Shown one piece after another: positions 1 through 9,510 of a stretch of DNA of 64,000 nt (positions within the stretch are counted from its first letter, which is position 1; every line of letters begins with the position of its first letter). Position numbers and translations under genes: made by a program. Below the pieces are notes generated by a model. That model had not been told where the DNA came from, ran no database searches, and saw only the letters and a list, made by a program, of their open reading frames with translations. Source of the DNA: Cellulosimicrobium cellulans (lineage in GTDB: Bacteria; Actinomycetota; Actinomycetes; Actinomycetales; Cellulomonadaceae). Location: the NCBI RefSeq assembly GCF_016907755.1, contig NZ_JAFBCN010000001.1:3844001-3908000 (forward strand). The letters run 5' to 3'.

Positions 1-13
1 ATGGTGTCCTTCC
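1..13 (-). promoter_or_regulatory. Ribosome binding site of a gene starting at the window edge
   Basis: Read on the minus strand the edge is GGAAGGACACCAT, so a Shine-Dalgarno GGAAGG sits six bases before the first two letters of a probable ATG whose G lies outside the window. This would be the gene downstream of the histidine kinase. A partner response regulator is the obvious candidate, but none of its coding sequence is visible. Confidence 0.35.
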
Positions 14-117
14 GGTCGGGCGGGCCGTGCGACGGCCCCGGCGGGCGGGATGCCCCGGGGACATCGTGCCCGACGCCGTCCGCGCGTCCCCGCAGGACAC
101 GGTCGTCCGTGCGCACG

Positions 118-1638
118 TCAGACCCGCACGGGCAGGAGGACCGTGACGACCGTCGGGCCGCCGACCGGGCTCGTGAGCTCGAACGTGCCGTCCACGGAGC
201 GCACGCGCTCCGCGAGGCCCGCGAGGCCGGACCGCTGGCCGTCGGACCCGGGCTGCACGACGCGCGCGCCGCCCTGGCCGTCGTCGCGCACCCGCAGGCG
301 CAGCCGCGCGCCGCGCCCGCTCCCCTGCCGCTCGACGAGCACGTACGCGCCCGTGGCGCGCGCGTGCTTGACCGCGTTGGTCACGAGCTCGGCGACGCAG
401 AAGTACGCGATCGACTCCACGGCCGGCGCGAGCCTGCCCGACGCCTCGACGGCCGGGTCGACGTCGACCGTGACCGGGAGCGGCGAGCGCGCCGCGAGCG
501 TCTCCAGCGCGACGGCGAGCCCGTTGTCGAGCGCCGGCGGGTGGATGCCGCGCGCGAGCTCGCGGAGCTCGACGAGCGCCTCCTTGGTCGACGAGTGCGC
601 GAGGTCGACGAGCTCGAGCGCGTCGTCGCGGTCGCCCCCCGCGGCGAGCTGCTCCTTGGCCTCGCCGAGCTGCATCGCGACGGCGACCAGGCGGGCCTGC
701 GTGCCGTCGTGCAGGTCGCGCTCGATGCGCCGCAGCTTCGCGTCGGCGTCCTCGACGGTGCGGCCGCGCGACTCCTCGAGGTCGGCGACGCGCAGGCTCG
801 AGAGGGTCGGCCCGAGCAGCGCCACGGTGAGGGCGCGGAAGAGCTGCGCGAATCCTCGCGTGATCTGCGCCCAGAGCCAGAGGAAGAGCAGGCCGACGAC
901 GACGAGGCCGAGCTGCCGCACCGGGGTGTCGACGAACCAGTCCGTGCCGAACGACGCGCCGCGGTGCCACGACCCGTCGCTCGCCTGCTGGAGGGGGAGC
1001 CAGCGCGACCAGATCCAGTGCGTCATCCCGCCCAGCCCCACGGCGAGGAACACCGTGCTCACGACGAACGACACGATCGCGAGGGGGAACGTGACGAGGA
1101 GGAAGAGCACGGCCCGCCAGCCCGTCCCGTCACCGATGCCGCTCCACAGGGTGCTCCAGAACCCGCGCCGCCGGACGTACGGCGCGGGGGCGGCGACGTC
1201 GATGCCGAGCGCCGAGCGCGCCAGGGACCGGTACATCGAGCCCCAGCCCCGCCCGCCGACCACGACCCACCCCGCGACCACGAGGCCGATGACCGGCACC
1301 AGCATCGCCACGAGGAAGACCACCGCGAACAGCCCGTAGGTGAACGCGAACGGAGCGAGGAGGATCGCGAGCCACAGGTATCCGTACGCGCGCCACGTCT
1401 GCCGGTGGAACGGCGCACGCGCGAACGCCACGCGCTCGCGGTGGTCGACGTACCGTGGGTCGGGCTGCGTGCCGGCGAACGACGTCGCGTCCGCGGCCGC
1501 CGTGGGCGTCGCCGTGACGCCCGTCGCGGGTGCGGTCGGTGCCGCCAGAGGTGCCCGCGCAGGTCCGGGCGTCGGGGTGCCCGACGTCGGGTCGTCCGCG
1601 GGCACGACGCTCGGCTGGTCAGGGGTCACGGCAGTCAT
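118..1638 (-). CDS. Sensor histidine kinase (HisKA_3/NarL-type)
   Basis: This is a 506-residue membrane sensor kinase that should autophosphorylate on histidine and pass the phosphate to a LuxR/NarL-type regulator. The first 70 residues are Pro/Ala/Thr-rich. Hydrophobic segments at roughly 85-130, 175-205 and 240-260 form the sensor region. The phosphoacceptor box IERDLHDGTQARL has its histidine near residue 310. An HATPase_c domain follows with the N-box ELVTNAVKHA and G-rich DDGQGGA and GLAGLAERV motifs. It ends 117 bases from the edge, where another minus-strand gene seems to start. The signal it senses cannot be read from sequence. Confidence 0.9.
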   Translation of the reverse strand: MTAVTPDQPSVVPADDPTSGTPTPGPARAPLAAPTAPATGVTATPTAAADATSFAGTQPDPRYVDHRERVAFARAPFHRQTWRAYGYLWLAILLAPFAFTYGLFAVVFLVAMLVPVIGLVVAGWVVVGGRGWGSMYRSLARSALGIDVAAPAPYVRRRGFWSTLWSGIGDGTGWRAVLFLLVTFPLAIVSFVVSTVFLAVGLGGMTHWIWSRWLPLQQASDGSWHRGASFGTDWFVDTPVRQLGLVVVGLLFLWLWAQITRGFAQLFRALTVALLGPTLSSLRVADLEESRGRTVEDADAKLRRIERDLHDGTQARLVAVAMQLGEAKEQLAAGGDRDDALELVDLAHSSTKEALVELRELARGIHPPALDNGLAVALETLAARSPLPVTVDVDPAVEASGRLAPAVESIAYFCVAELVTNAVKHARATGAYVLVERQGSGRGARLRLRVRDDGQGGARVVQPGSDGQRSGLAGLAERVRSVDGTFELTSPVGGPTVVTVLLPVRV

Positions 1639-1759
1639 GGTGCCAGTCTCGGCGACCCGAGGTCACGGCGACAGGGAGGCGTCCGCCCGACCGGGGTGGG
1701 GACAACCCCCGTGTCACGCCGTCGGAGCGGCCACCGGCGCGGTCGGCCCGGGGCGCGCG

Positions 1760-2389
1760 TCAGTGCAGCAGGTACTTGACGGCGATGACGATGCCGCCGA
1801 ACGCTGCCGCCAGCGCGGTCTCCCCGACGAGTCGTGCACCCCGCGCCCCCGCGCGGAACGCCGCGAGGAAGCCGACGACGCCCAGCAGCACGACGGTGAA
1901 CCACACCGCGACGAGAGCGGCGGCCTCCGCGTCGCGCCCGAAGGCGTAGGCGATCAGGTAGACCGCGATCCCGGGAACCGCACCGAGCAACACCCCGACG
2001 TTGAGCCGGAGAGCCGTGAGGGTACGGTCCCACAGGGAGTGCCCGCTGTCGTGGAAGCGCCCGCTGACCGCGTCGACGTAGCAGTGCGCGAGCCAGTAGC
2101 CGACCGCCACGAGCGAGGTCGCGATCACGACGCGGTCCCCGCTCGGGGCGTGCACGCTCGAGACGGCCATGACGAAGCCGGCGACGATCGCGCCGTACAG
2201 CAGGTCGTGCGGGGGCTCGCGCTCCCAGCGGTCGCCCACCCGGTGCCACAGGGGCCGGACGCGGCCCGGTGGCGGGCTGTCGGGCCCGTCCCCCGGCCCG
2301 CCGGGGTGCCCGTCGCTCTGCCCCGTCGTGCCCTCGCCCGGTGCGGGCGGGGGCACGACGGGGCCGCGCTCGTCGGACGACGGTTCCAT
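1760..2389 (-). CDS. Small polytopic membrane protein, unknown function
   Basis: This 209-residue protein has a hydrophilic Pro/Gly-rich N-terminus of about 55 residues (MEPSSDERGPVVPPP) followed by about five hydrophobic segments, the last ending VIAVKYLLH. A histidine-containing stretch, LAHCYVDAVSGRFHDSGH, joins two membrane segments. I do not recognise a characterised family. It starts 35 bases downstream of ahcY on the same strand and may be cotranscribed with it. The start was taken at the ATG after the ahcY stop; a longer frame extends upstream but is only a shadow of ahcY. Confidence 0.75.
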   Translation of the reverse strand: MEPSSDERGPVVPPPAPGEGTTGQSDGHPGGPGDGPDSPPPGRVRPLWHRVGDRWEREPPHDLLYGAIVAGFVMAVSSVHAPSGDRVVIATSLVAVGYWLAHCYVDAVSGRFHDSGHSLWDRTLTALRLNVGVLLGAVPGIAVYLIAYAFGRDAEAAALVAVWFTVVLLGVVGFLAAFRAGARGARLVGETALAAAFGGIVIAVKYLLH

Positions 2390-2424
2390 GCGGCCTCCTC
2401 GTGGCGCGAGCGGGTCGTCGGCGC

Positions 2425-3984
<1,560 letters not shown>

Positions 3985-4066
3985 GGTTCTCCTGTGCGTT
4001 CTCGGTGCCGGTCGGGCCGGTGGTGCCGGCCCTCCCGGTGGCTGACCGGTGGCTGCGCTGGGGGCT

Positions 4067-4085
4067 CCCGTCCGCGCCGGACGGG
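4067..4085 (-). promoter_or_regulatory. Hairpin in the ahcY leader
   Basis: CCCGTCCG pairs perfectly with CGGACGGG around a CGC loop, giving an 8-bp stem about 83 nt before the ahcY start. It lies between the candidate promoter at 4106-4111 and the gene, so it would be in the mRNA leader. It could be an attenuator or simply a consequence of base composition. Confidence 0.35.
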
Positions 4086-4105
4086 ACCGCGGCCCGCCCG
4101 GTCCC

Positions 4106-4111
4106 AGCCTA
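4106..4111 (-). promoter_or_regulatory. Candidate -10 box of ahcY
   Basis: On the minus strand the sequence reads CGGTAGGCTGGG, with TAGGCT matching the actinobacterial TANNNT consensus. The same CGGTAG context recurs before other genes in this window. It implies a leader of about 115 nt. No convincing -35 box was seen. Confidence 0.35.
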
Positions 4112-4176
4112 CCGACGACGGCGCCGCCCGGCCCCGGCGAGCGGGCCGCCCGGTGCGGGTCGCACCGTTCGTCCGG

Positions 4177-4198
4177 CGCGCGCGCCCGGGCGCGCGCG
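4177..4198. repeat. 22-bp perfect GC palindrome
   Basis: Two 11-base arms (CGCGCGCGCCC and its complement) meet without a spacer. The alternating CG tract is unusual even in this genome. It separates the structured ahcY leader from the A+T-richer promoter zone. Its function is unknown. Confidence 0.5.
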
Positions 4199-4210
4199 TA
4201 ACACGAATGC

Positions 4211-4254
4211 TTGACCATCTCAAGATCACAAAGGGATAACGATCCGAGATCGTT
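4211..4254 (+). promoter_or_regulatory. Candidate promoter and operator of the betaine operon
   Basis: TTGACC (4211-4216) and GATAAC (4235-4240) are spaced by 18 bases, one of the best -35/-10 pairs in the window. A perfect inverted repeat AACGATC-CGA-GATCGTT (4238-4254) overlaps the -10 and the expected start of transcription, which is where a repressor would bind. A second near-palindrome centred on CGTTGCAACG lies at 4263-4280. Transcription from here would leave a leader of about 305 nt before proV. Confidence 0.45.
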
Positions 4255-4552
4255 CGACATCCGCACCGTTGCAACGATGCTCGGTCAAGAATCGTCCTGG
4301 AACAGTCCCCGATTCCGGGGTCCTAGGTAGAAGTTGAACCTCGAATCAGGCAGGGTGCTGGAGTACCGATTGACGTCGGACCAGCATGTGGCCCGCTGCG
4401 CGCCGAGCGCGGAGGTCGCCCCCGGGCGCCCGACCGCGACGCGCTCACGAGCCGCGTGCCACGCCCCCGAGACGCCGCCGCCGGACCCCTCTGGCGCCGT
4501 CCTCGCGCGGGGCGTGCCGGTCCCCGCACGGAAGGTGGCGAGACCCGCCCGC

Positions 4553-5914
4553 ATGACAGCACCCAGCATCACCCCGCCCGACAGCGCTGACCCGACGGTC
4601 GACGCCCCCGCACCGTCGACCCCTCCCTCCACGGACGTCGCCGTCTCCGTGCGCGACGTCTACAAGGTCTTCGGCCGCCGACCGGTCGAGGCGATCCGCC
4701 GGCTCGAGCAGGGCGCGGCCCGTGACGACGTCAAGGCGCTCGGCACGGCCGCGGTCATCGACGCGAGCTTCGACGTCCGTCGCGGCGAGATCTTCGTCGT
4801 CATGGGCCTCTCCGGCTCCGGCAAGTCCACGCTCATCCGCATGCTCAACGGCCTGTGGAAGCCGACGGCCGGGCACGTGGTGGTCGGCGGGACCGACCTC
4901 GCGAGCACCGACGCCAAGCAGCTGCGCGCCCTGCGCCGCAGCAGCGTGAGCATGGTGTTCCAGCACTTCGCGCTCCTGCCGCACCGCACCGTGCTCGACA
5001 ACGCGGCCTACCCGCTCGAGATCCAGGGCGTCGGCAAGGCCGAGCGCCGCGAGAAGGCCCGCACCGCGCTCGACCTCGTCGGGCTCGGCGGCTGGGAGGA
5101 CTCGCTCCCGTCGCAGCTCTCGGGCGGCATGCGCCAGCGCGTCGGCCTCGCCCGCGCGCTCGCCGCCGACACCGACGTCCTGCTCATGGACGAGGCGTTC
5201 AGCGCGCTCGACCCGCTCATCCGGCGCGAGATGCAGGAGCAGCTCCTCGACCTGCAGCAGCGCCTCGGCAAGACGATCGTCTTCATCACGCACGACCTCA
5301 ACGAGGCCATGCACCTCGGCGACCGGATCGCCGTCATGCGCGACGGCCGGATCGTGCAGATCGGCACCGCCGAGCAGATCCTGTCCGACCCCGCGAACGA
5401 CTACGTCGCCCAGTTCGTCGCCGACGTCGACCGCACGCGCGTCCTCACCGCGTCGTCGGTCATGGTGCGCCCCGCGGTCGTCGTGCCCGTCAGCGGCGGG
5501 CCGCGCCAGGCCAGCCGCGCGATGCGCGAGGCGCAGGTCTCGGCCGCGTACGTCGTCGACCGCCAGCGCGTGCTGCACGGCGTCGTCCGCGACGACGACG
5601 CGGTGGCCGCCCTCAAGGCCGGCCAGGAGTCCATCGGCGACCTCGTGCACGACGGCGTCGCCCCCGTCTCCCCGGACACGCCCCTCGCGGAGATCTTCGC
5701 CCCCGCGGCCGAGTCCTCGCTCCCCGTGCCCGTGACCGACGGCGCGGGCCGCCTCGTCGGCGTCGTCCCGCGCGTCACCCTGCTCGAGGCCATGGTCCCG
5801 ACCGAGCAGCCCCGCACGGGCGAGATCGACCTCGGCGCGCCGGCGGTGCAGGACGAGACCGTCGAGGACGCCGCCGTGGACGCCCAGGCGACGACCGAGG
5901 GAGGTGCCGCGTGA
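4553..5914 (+). CDS. proV: Glycine betaine/proline ABC transporter, ATP-binding subunit
   Basis: This cytoplasmic ATPase powers import of betaine-type osmoprotectants. The 453-residue protein has Walker A GLSGSGKST, signature LSGGMRQRVG and Walker B VLLMDEAFSALD, then two C-terminal CBS domains (roughly residues 300-420), as in ProV/OpuAA. CBS domains of this family sense ionic strength or cyclic dinucleotides. The ATG was chosen because GGAAGG lies about 13 bases upstream and the family core (VRDVYKVFG) begins shortly after. Its stop overlaps the proW start by GTGA, so the two are translationally coupled. Confidence 0.95.
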   Translation: MTAPSITPPDSADPTVDAPAPSTPPSTDVAVSVRDVYKVFGRRPVEAIRRLEQGAARDDVKALGTAAVIDASFDVRRGEIFVVMGLSGSGKSTLIRMLNGLWKPTAGHVVVGGTDLASTDAKQLRALRRSSVSMVFQHFALLPHRTVLDNAAYPLEIQGVGKAERREKARTALDLVGLGGWEDSLPSQLSGGMRQRVGLARALAADTDVLLMDEAFSALDPLIRREMQEQLLDLQQRLGKTIVFITHDLNEAMHLGDRIAVMRDGRIVQIGTAEQILSDPANDYVAQFVADVDRTRVLTASSVMVRPAVVVPVSGGPRQASRAMREAQVSAAYVVDRQRVLHGVVRDDDAVAALKAGQESIGDLVHDGVAPVSPDTPLAEIFAPAAESSLPVPVTDGAGRLVGVVPRVTLLEAMVPTEQPRTGEIDLGAPAVQDETVEDAAVDAQATTEGGAA

Positions 5915-6780
5915 ACGACACCCTCGTCCCCCGCATCCCGCTCGGCGAGTGGGTCGACACGTTCGTCGACTGGATGACCACGACGTTCCGGCCGCTCTTC
6001 CGCTTCGTCAAGGACGTCCTCGTCGGCATCTACGACGGTCTGGACACGATCCTGTCGAGCCCGCCGTTCTGGGTCGTCGCGCTCGCGCTCGCCGCCCTCG
6101 CGCTCCTCGCCAAGGGCTGGAAGCTCGCGCTCGGCTCGCTCGTCGGGTTCGTGGTCATCGCCGGCGTCGACCAGTGGGACAACGCGATGGACACCCTCGC
6201 CCTCGTCCTGCTGTCCGCCGTCCTGGCCCTCGTCGTCGCGATCCCCCTCGGCATCTGGGCCGCGCGCAACGACCGCGTCTCCGCGGTGGTGCGGCCGATC
6301 CTCGACTTCATGCAGACCATGCCGGCGTTCGTCTACCTCATCCCGACCGTCGTCATCTTCCTCACGGGACCCGTCCCGGGCATCATCGCGACGATCATCT
6401 TCGCCATGGCGCCCGGCGTCCGGTTCACCGAGCTCGGCATCCGGCAGGTGGACAAGGAGGTCGTCGAGGCGGGCCAGGCGTTCGGCTCGACCCCGGGGCG
6501 CATCCTGCGCCAGATCCAGCTCCCGCTCGCGCTCCCGACCATCATGGCCGGCGTCAACCAGGTCATCATGCTGTCGCTCTCCATGGTCGTCATCGCGGGC
6601 ATGGTCGGCGCCGGCGGCCTCGGCAACGACGTCGTCGCCGCGCTCCAGCGCGTCAACGTCGCGCTCGGCTTCGAGGCCGGCCTCGCCGTCGTCATCCTCG
6701 CGATGTTCCTCGACCGCGTGACCTCGGCCCTCGGCAACCGCGCCCCCGTCTCGCGCGCGCTCGCCGCGGCGCGCGTCTGA
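5911..6780 (+). CDS. proW: Glycine betaine/proline ABC transporter, permease
   Basis: This 289-residue integral membrane subunit forms the channel for betaine uptake. A preceding amphipathic region is followed by about six to seven membrane segments. The binding-protein-dependent transport signature lies around EVVEAGQAFGSTPGRILRQI, the coupling helix that contacts the ATPase. The GTG start overlaps the proV stop and is preceded by GGGAGGT. Length and order match OpuAB/ProW proteins. Confidence 0.95.
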   Translation: MNDTLVPRIPLGEWVDTFVDWMTTTFRPLFRFVKDVLVGIYDGLDTILSSPPFWVVALALAALALLAKGWKLALGSLVGFVVIAGVDQWDNAMDTLALVLLSAVLALVVAIPLGIWAARNDRVSAVVRPILDFMQTMPAFVYLIPTVVIFLTGPVPGIIATIIFAMAPGVRFTELGIRQVDKEVVEAGQAFGSTPGRILRQIQLPLALPTIMAGVNQVIMLSLSMVVIAGMVGAGGLGNDVVAALQRVNVALGFEAGLAVVILAMFLDRVTSALGNRAPVSRALAAARV

Positions 6781-6896
6781 GCGGCGCCTCTGACGCGCGC
6801 ACGAACCGAACCCGGACGCAGCGCCGGGAACCCGCCCGCCGCACCCCCGGCGTCGGGCACACCGACCGGGTCCGCCCGGACCCACGGAAGGACAGC

Positions 6897-7844
6897 ATGA
6901 CCCCCGCACGTACCCGCACCACCCGCCGCACCGCCCGCCGCTCCGCCGCCGTGGCAGCGACCGCCGTCCTCGGCCTCGCGCTCACCGCCTGCGCCTCCGA
7001 CTCCGGGTCGGGCGCCGACGACGGGGCGTCGTCCACGGGCGAGGACGAGACCTCGGTCTCCATCGGGATCCCGTCCGGCTGGGACGAGGGCATCGCCGTC
7101 TCCCACCTGTGGACGGCGATCCTCGAGGAGGAGGGCTACGACGTCTCCTCCCAGACCGCCGACGTCGGCGTCATCTACACCGGGCTGGCCGGCGGGGACT
7201 TCGACGTCACGCTCGACGTCTGGCTCCCCTACACGCACGCCTCCTACGAGAAGAAGTACGGCGACGAGGTCACCGACCTCGGCTACTGGTACGACGACGC
7301 CAAGCTCACCGTCGCGGTGAACGAGGACTCGCCCGCGCAGTCGCTCGAGGACCTCGCCGGCATGGCCGACGAGTACGGCAACAAGCTCGTCGGGATCGAG
7401 GCGGGCGCCGGCCTGACCGAGATCACCCAGGAGCAGGTCATCCCGACCTACGGCCTCGAGGGCATGGACTACTCCATCTCCTCGACCCCCGCGATGCTCG
7501 CCGAGCTCAAGGGCGCGACCGACGCGGGCGAGAACATCGCCGTCACGCTCTGGCGCCCGCACTGGGCCTACGACGAGTTCCCCGTCCGCGACCTCGAGGA
7601 CCCCGAGGGCGCGCTCGGCGAGGCCGAGAAGATCCACATGTGGGGCTCGTCCGACTTCGAGGAGCGCTACCCGACGCTGACCAAGCTGCTCGGCGCCTTC
7701 ACCCTGGACGACGAGCAGCTCTTCTCGCTCGAGAACATGATGTTCAACTCCGACGAGTACGCCGACGAGGCCGCGGCCGTCCAGGCGTGGCTCGAGGCGA
7801 ACCCGACGTTCGTCGACGACCTCAAGGAGTCCGCGGGCGTCTGA
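6897..7844 (+). CDS. proX: Glycine betaine-binding lipoprotein
   Basis: This is the extracellular substrate-binding subunit of the betaine importer, 315 residues long. An Arg-rich N-terminus and hydrophobic core end in the lipobox LTAC, so the mature protein should be lipid-anchored at Cys. A Ser/Gly/Asp linker follows. The OpuAC-type domain contains aromatic-rich stretches (SGWDEG, DVWLPYTHASY, LWRPHWAYDEF) of the kind that build a betaine-binding aromatic cage. GGAAGGA lies six bases before the ATG. The gap to proW is 116 bp and a strong terminator follows. Confidence 0.95.
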   Translation: MTPARTRTTRRTARRSAAVAATAVLGLALTACASDSGSGADDGASSTGEDETSVSIGIPSGWDEGIAVSHLWTAILEEEGYDVSSQTADVGVIYTGLAGGDFDVTLDVWLPYTHASYEKKYGDEVTDLGYWYDDAKLTVAVNEDSPAQSLEDLAGMADEYGNKLVGIEAGAGLTEITQEQVIPTYGLEGMDYSISSTPAMLAELKGATDAGENIAVTLWRPHWAYDEFPVRDLEDPEGALGEAEKIHMWGSSDFEERYPTLTKLLGAFTLDDEQLFSLENMMFNSDEYADEAAAVQAWLEANPTFVDDLKESAGV

Positions 7845-7858
7845 CCCGCCCTGCTCGA

Positions 7859-7899
7859 CGCCGAAGGCCGGCTCCCCGAGGGGGAGCCGGCCTTCGGCG
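7859..7899. terminator. Bidirectional terminator hairpin after proX
   Basis: A 19-bp perfect stem (7859-7877 with 7881-7899) closes on a GAG loop. It lies 14 bp after the proX stop and 23 bp from the stop of the convergent Trm112-like gene, so it can serve both strands. There is no T tract, which is usual for high-GC actinomycetes. Confidence 0.85.
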
Positions 7900-7922
7900 C
7901 GTCGTCGGACCGACGAGCACGG

Positions 7923-8111
7923 TCACAGCGGGCGCGCGTCGTCCTCCAGCAGGACCGGGATCCCGTCGCGCACCGGGTACGCGAGCGGGCGGTCGGGGTC
8001 GGTGGAGTGCAGCTCGGGCTCTCCGGTCGGCCCGGTGCCGTCCACGAGCCGCGCGCCCGTCACGGGGCAGCGCAGGGCCTCGCGCACCCAGGGGTCGATC
8101 TGCAGGCTCAT
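7923..8111 (-). CDS. Trm112-like small protein (UPF0434)
   Basis: This 62-residue protein matches the Trm112/UPF0434 pattern: an N-terminal segment REALRCPVTGARL, a variable middle, and the C-terminal YPVRDGIPVLLEDDARPL. Related proteins are zinc-binding partners of methyltransferases, but here the second Cys of the usual CPxC is Thr, as in many actinobacterial members, so metal binding is doubtful. In actinobacteria it normally sits next to manB; here two CWB2 genes separate them. GGAG elements lie upstream of the ATG. Confidence 0.85.
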   Translation of the reverse strand: MSLQIDPWVREALRCPVTGARLVDGTGPTGEPELHSTDPDRPLAYPVRDGIPVLLEDDARPL

Positions 8112-8149
8112 GCTCGCTCCTCGTCGTCTCCAGATACAGCGCCTTCGTG

Positions 8150-8155
8150 AGTCTA
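8150..8155 (-). promoter_or_regulatory. Candidate -10 box of the Trm112-like gene
   Basis: The minus strand reads CCGTAGACTCACG, with TAGACT matching TANNNT about 38 nt before the ATG. The same TAGACTC element precedes two other genes (54931-54936 and 57516-57521). It suggests this gene is now transcribed from its own promoter rather than with manB. Confidence 0.4.
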
Positions 8156-8188
8156 CGGGTTGCCGCGAGAGAAGCCCGGGCCGTCGAG

Positions 8189-9316
8189 TCAGCACTGGTC
8201 GAGGCTCGCGACGCGGTCGTCCAGCGCTCCGCGACCGCCGAGGAGCGTGTACCGGGTGACGCCGAGGTAGCGCCCCTCGCCGAGCGTGAGCTTCGGGACG
8301 CACGTCTTCGGAACCACCCACAGCGGCATGGGGACAGAGCCGGCGAGCGCCGCGCCGGCGAGCGCGTCCGCGAAGTCGCCGCCGGTGGCGAGGAGCGCCT
8401 CGTCCGCGGAGCCGAAGACCGCCGCGTTGACCCGCACCGACGTCTCGTACCGGTCTCTCCCCGCCTGGCGGGCGACGCCGTCCACGAGAACCGTCCCGAG
8501 GTCCTTCTCGACTCCTGCGGTCACGGCACCCGTCCCCCCGACGATGTGCACCCCACGGATGCCCAGGCGCTGGAGGAGGGCCTTCGTCTCGGCGTCAGCG
8601 CGCGAAGCGAGCCCGTCGACGAGGATCACCGGGACGCCCCAGGCCCCGGCGGTCGCACCGGCCGAGAGCGCATCGGGGTAGTCCCTACCCGTCGCGACGA
8701 GCGAGACCGTGAACGGACCGTCTCCTCCGAACGCCCGCTCGTTGACGACGCGCGACGTCGCGTAGCGGTCCGGACCCGAGTCGCGCCGGATGTCGGGCGC
8801 CAGGGCGGCGAGCTTCGCGTAGACGTCGGCGGACACCGCGCCCTCACCCCCCACGACGACGATCTGCTCCGGTGCCAGCCGTTCGATCTCGGAGCGGATC
8901 ACGCTGGGCAACGCGGACGACGGGGTGAGCAGGAGCGGGCCACCCGCATGGGCGGCCGCCGGGCCGGCGCTCAGCGCGTCTGCGAAGCCCACACCGCTCG
9001 CGACGTAGACGACAGGCGAGCCCTCGGGATGCCCCGCTCTCGAGATCGCGACCGCCGTCTCGTAGCGATCCGCGCCGGCGAGACGCGCGGTCGTCGGGTT
9101 GAGGACAGGATCCGTGTCGGCAGGGCCGAGAGCCGCGCCGTCATCCCCTGCCGCGCCGGTCGTGCGGACGTCCACGGCCGCGCCCGCGGAAGCCGCCGTC
9201 GGTGCCGCCAGGAGAAGTGCGAGCGCTCCGGCGACGGCCACGAGCCGACGCGCGACGCGTGGGTGCCGTCGGAATACGTGCGGAGTCGCTGTCGTGCGAA
9301 GGCAGTTGGGATGCAT
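8189..9316 (-). CDS. Secreted CWB2 triple-repeat protein
   Basis: This 375-residue protein has a Sec signal peptide (Arg-rich start, hydrophobic core near 24-40, cleavage near ASAG) and then essentially only three cell-wall-binding repeat 2 (CWB2) units. They begin near LAGADRYETAV (79), DSGPDRYATSR (179) and QAGRDRYETSV (284). CWB2 triads form trimeric rings that bind anionic wall polymers in Clostridioides. No catalytic domain is attached. The mature protein has just two cysteines, 339 and the last residue 375, suggesting a disulfide. The neighbouring gene is a paralogue with the same arrangement. Confidence 0.88.
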   Translation of the reverse strand: MHPNCLRTTATPHVFRRHPRVARRLVAVAGALALLLAAPTAASAGAAVDVRTTGAAGDDGAALGPADTDPVLNPTTARLAGADRYETAVAISRAGHPEGSPVVYVASGVGFADALSAGPAAAHAGGPLLLTPSSALPSVIRSEIERLAPEQIVVVGGEGAVSADVYAKLAALAPDIRRDSGPDRYATSRVVNERAFGGDGPFTVSLVATGRDYPDALSAGATAGAWGVPVILVDGLASRADAETKALLQRLGIRGVHIVGGTGAVTAGVEKDLGTVLVDGVARQAGRDRYETSVRVNAAVFGSADEALLATGGDFADALAGAALAGSVPMPLWVVPKTCVPKLTLGEGRYLGVTRYTLLGGRGALDDRVASLDQC

Positions 9317-9468
9317 CTGGGCCTCATCTATCGGACGGGAGGCGGCGGCCCCGGAGGCCAGCCGCCAGGGCTGAGGTGACGAACGTAATCCGCCGACGGC
9401 TCACCGAGGATGCAGGAGCTCACGAGAGGCGGGGACTGCACCGTCGATGCGCGGTACGAGGGGAGGGC

Positions 9469-9496
9469 AGGCCTGGAACCGATCCGCTCCAGGCCT
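9469..9496 (-). terminator. Terminator hairpin after the second CWB2 gene
   Basis: AGGCCTGGA pairs perfectly with TCCAGGCCT across a 10-nt loop, starting 14 bp after the stop at 9511. It lies in the 194-bp gap between the two CWB2 genes, suggesting they are separate transcription units. I see nothing else clear in that gap. Confidence 0.6.
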
Positions 9497-9510
9497 ACCG
9501 TCCCCAGCGC

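Larger units (their letters stand above)
3985..4552. other. 568-bp intergenic region between ahcY and the betaine transporter
   Basis: This is the longest stretch without a gene in the window. The half nearer ahcY is extremely GC-rich and full of inverted repeats (4067-4085, 4151-4167, 4177-4198). The middle (about 4200-4340) is distinctly richer in A+T and holds the best promoter candidates and two palindromes. The remainder up to 4552 would be an unusually long leader for proV. No known riboswitch core was recognised on either strand. Confidence 0.7.

Noticed and set aside
3985-4330. SAH or SAM riboswitch in the ahcY leader
   Set aside because: The conserved core of the SAH riboswitch (around GAGGAGCGCTGC) is not found on the minus strand, and no other known SAM/SAH fold was recognised. 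Only generic GC hairpins remain.
4255-4552. c-di-AMP (ydaO-type) riboswitch before proV
   Set aside because: The long leader before an osmolyte transporter fits the idea, but I could not recognise the conserved core. A covariance-model search would decide.
4334-4552. Upstream TTG start extending proV by 73 codons
   Set aside because: The extension is Arg/Pro/Ala-rich, has no ribosome binding site and does not match the family N-terminus. The ATG at 4553 has GGAAGG upstream.
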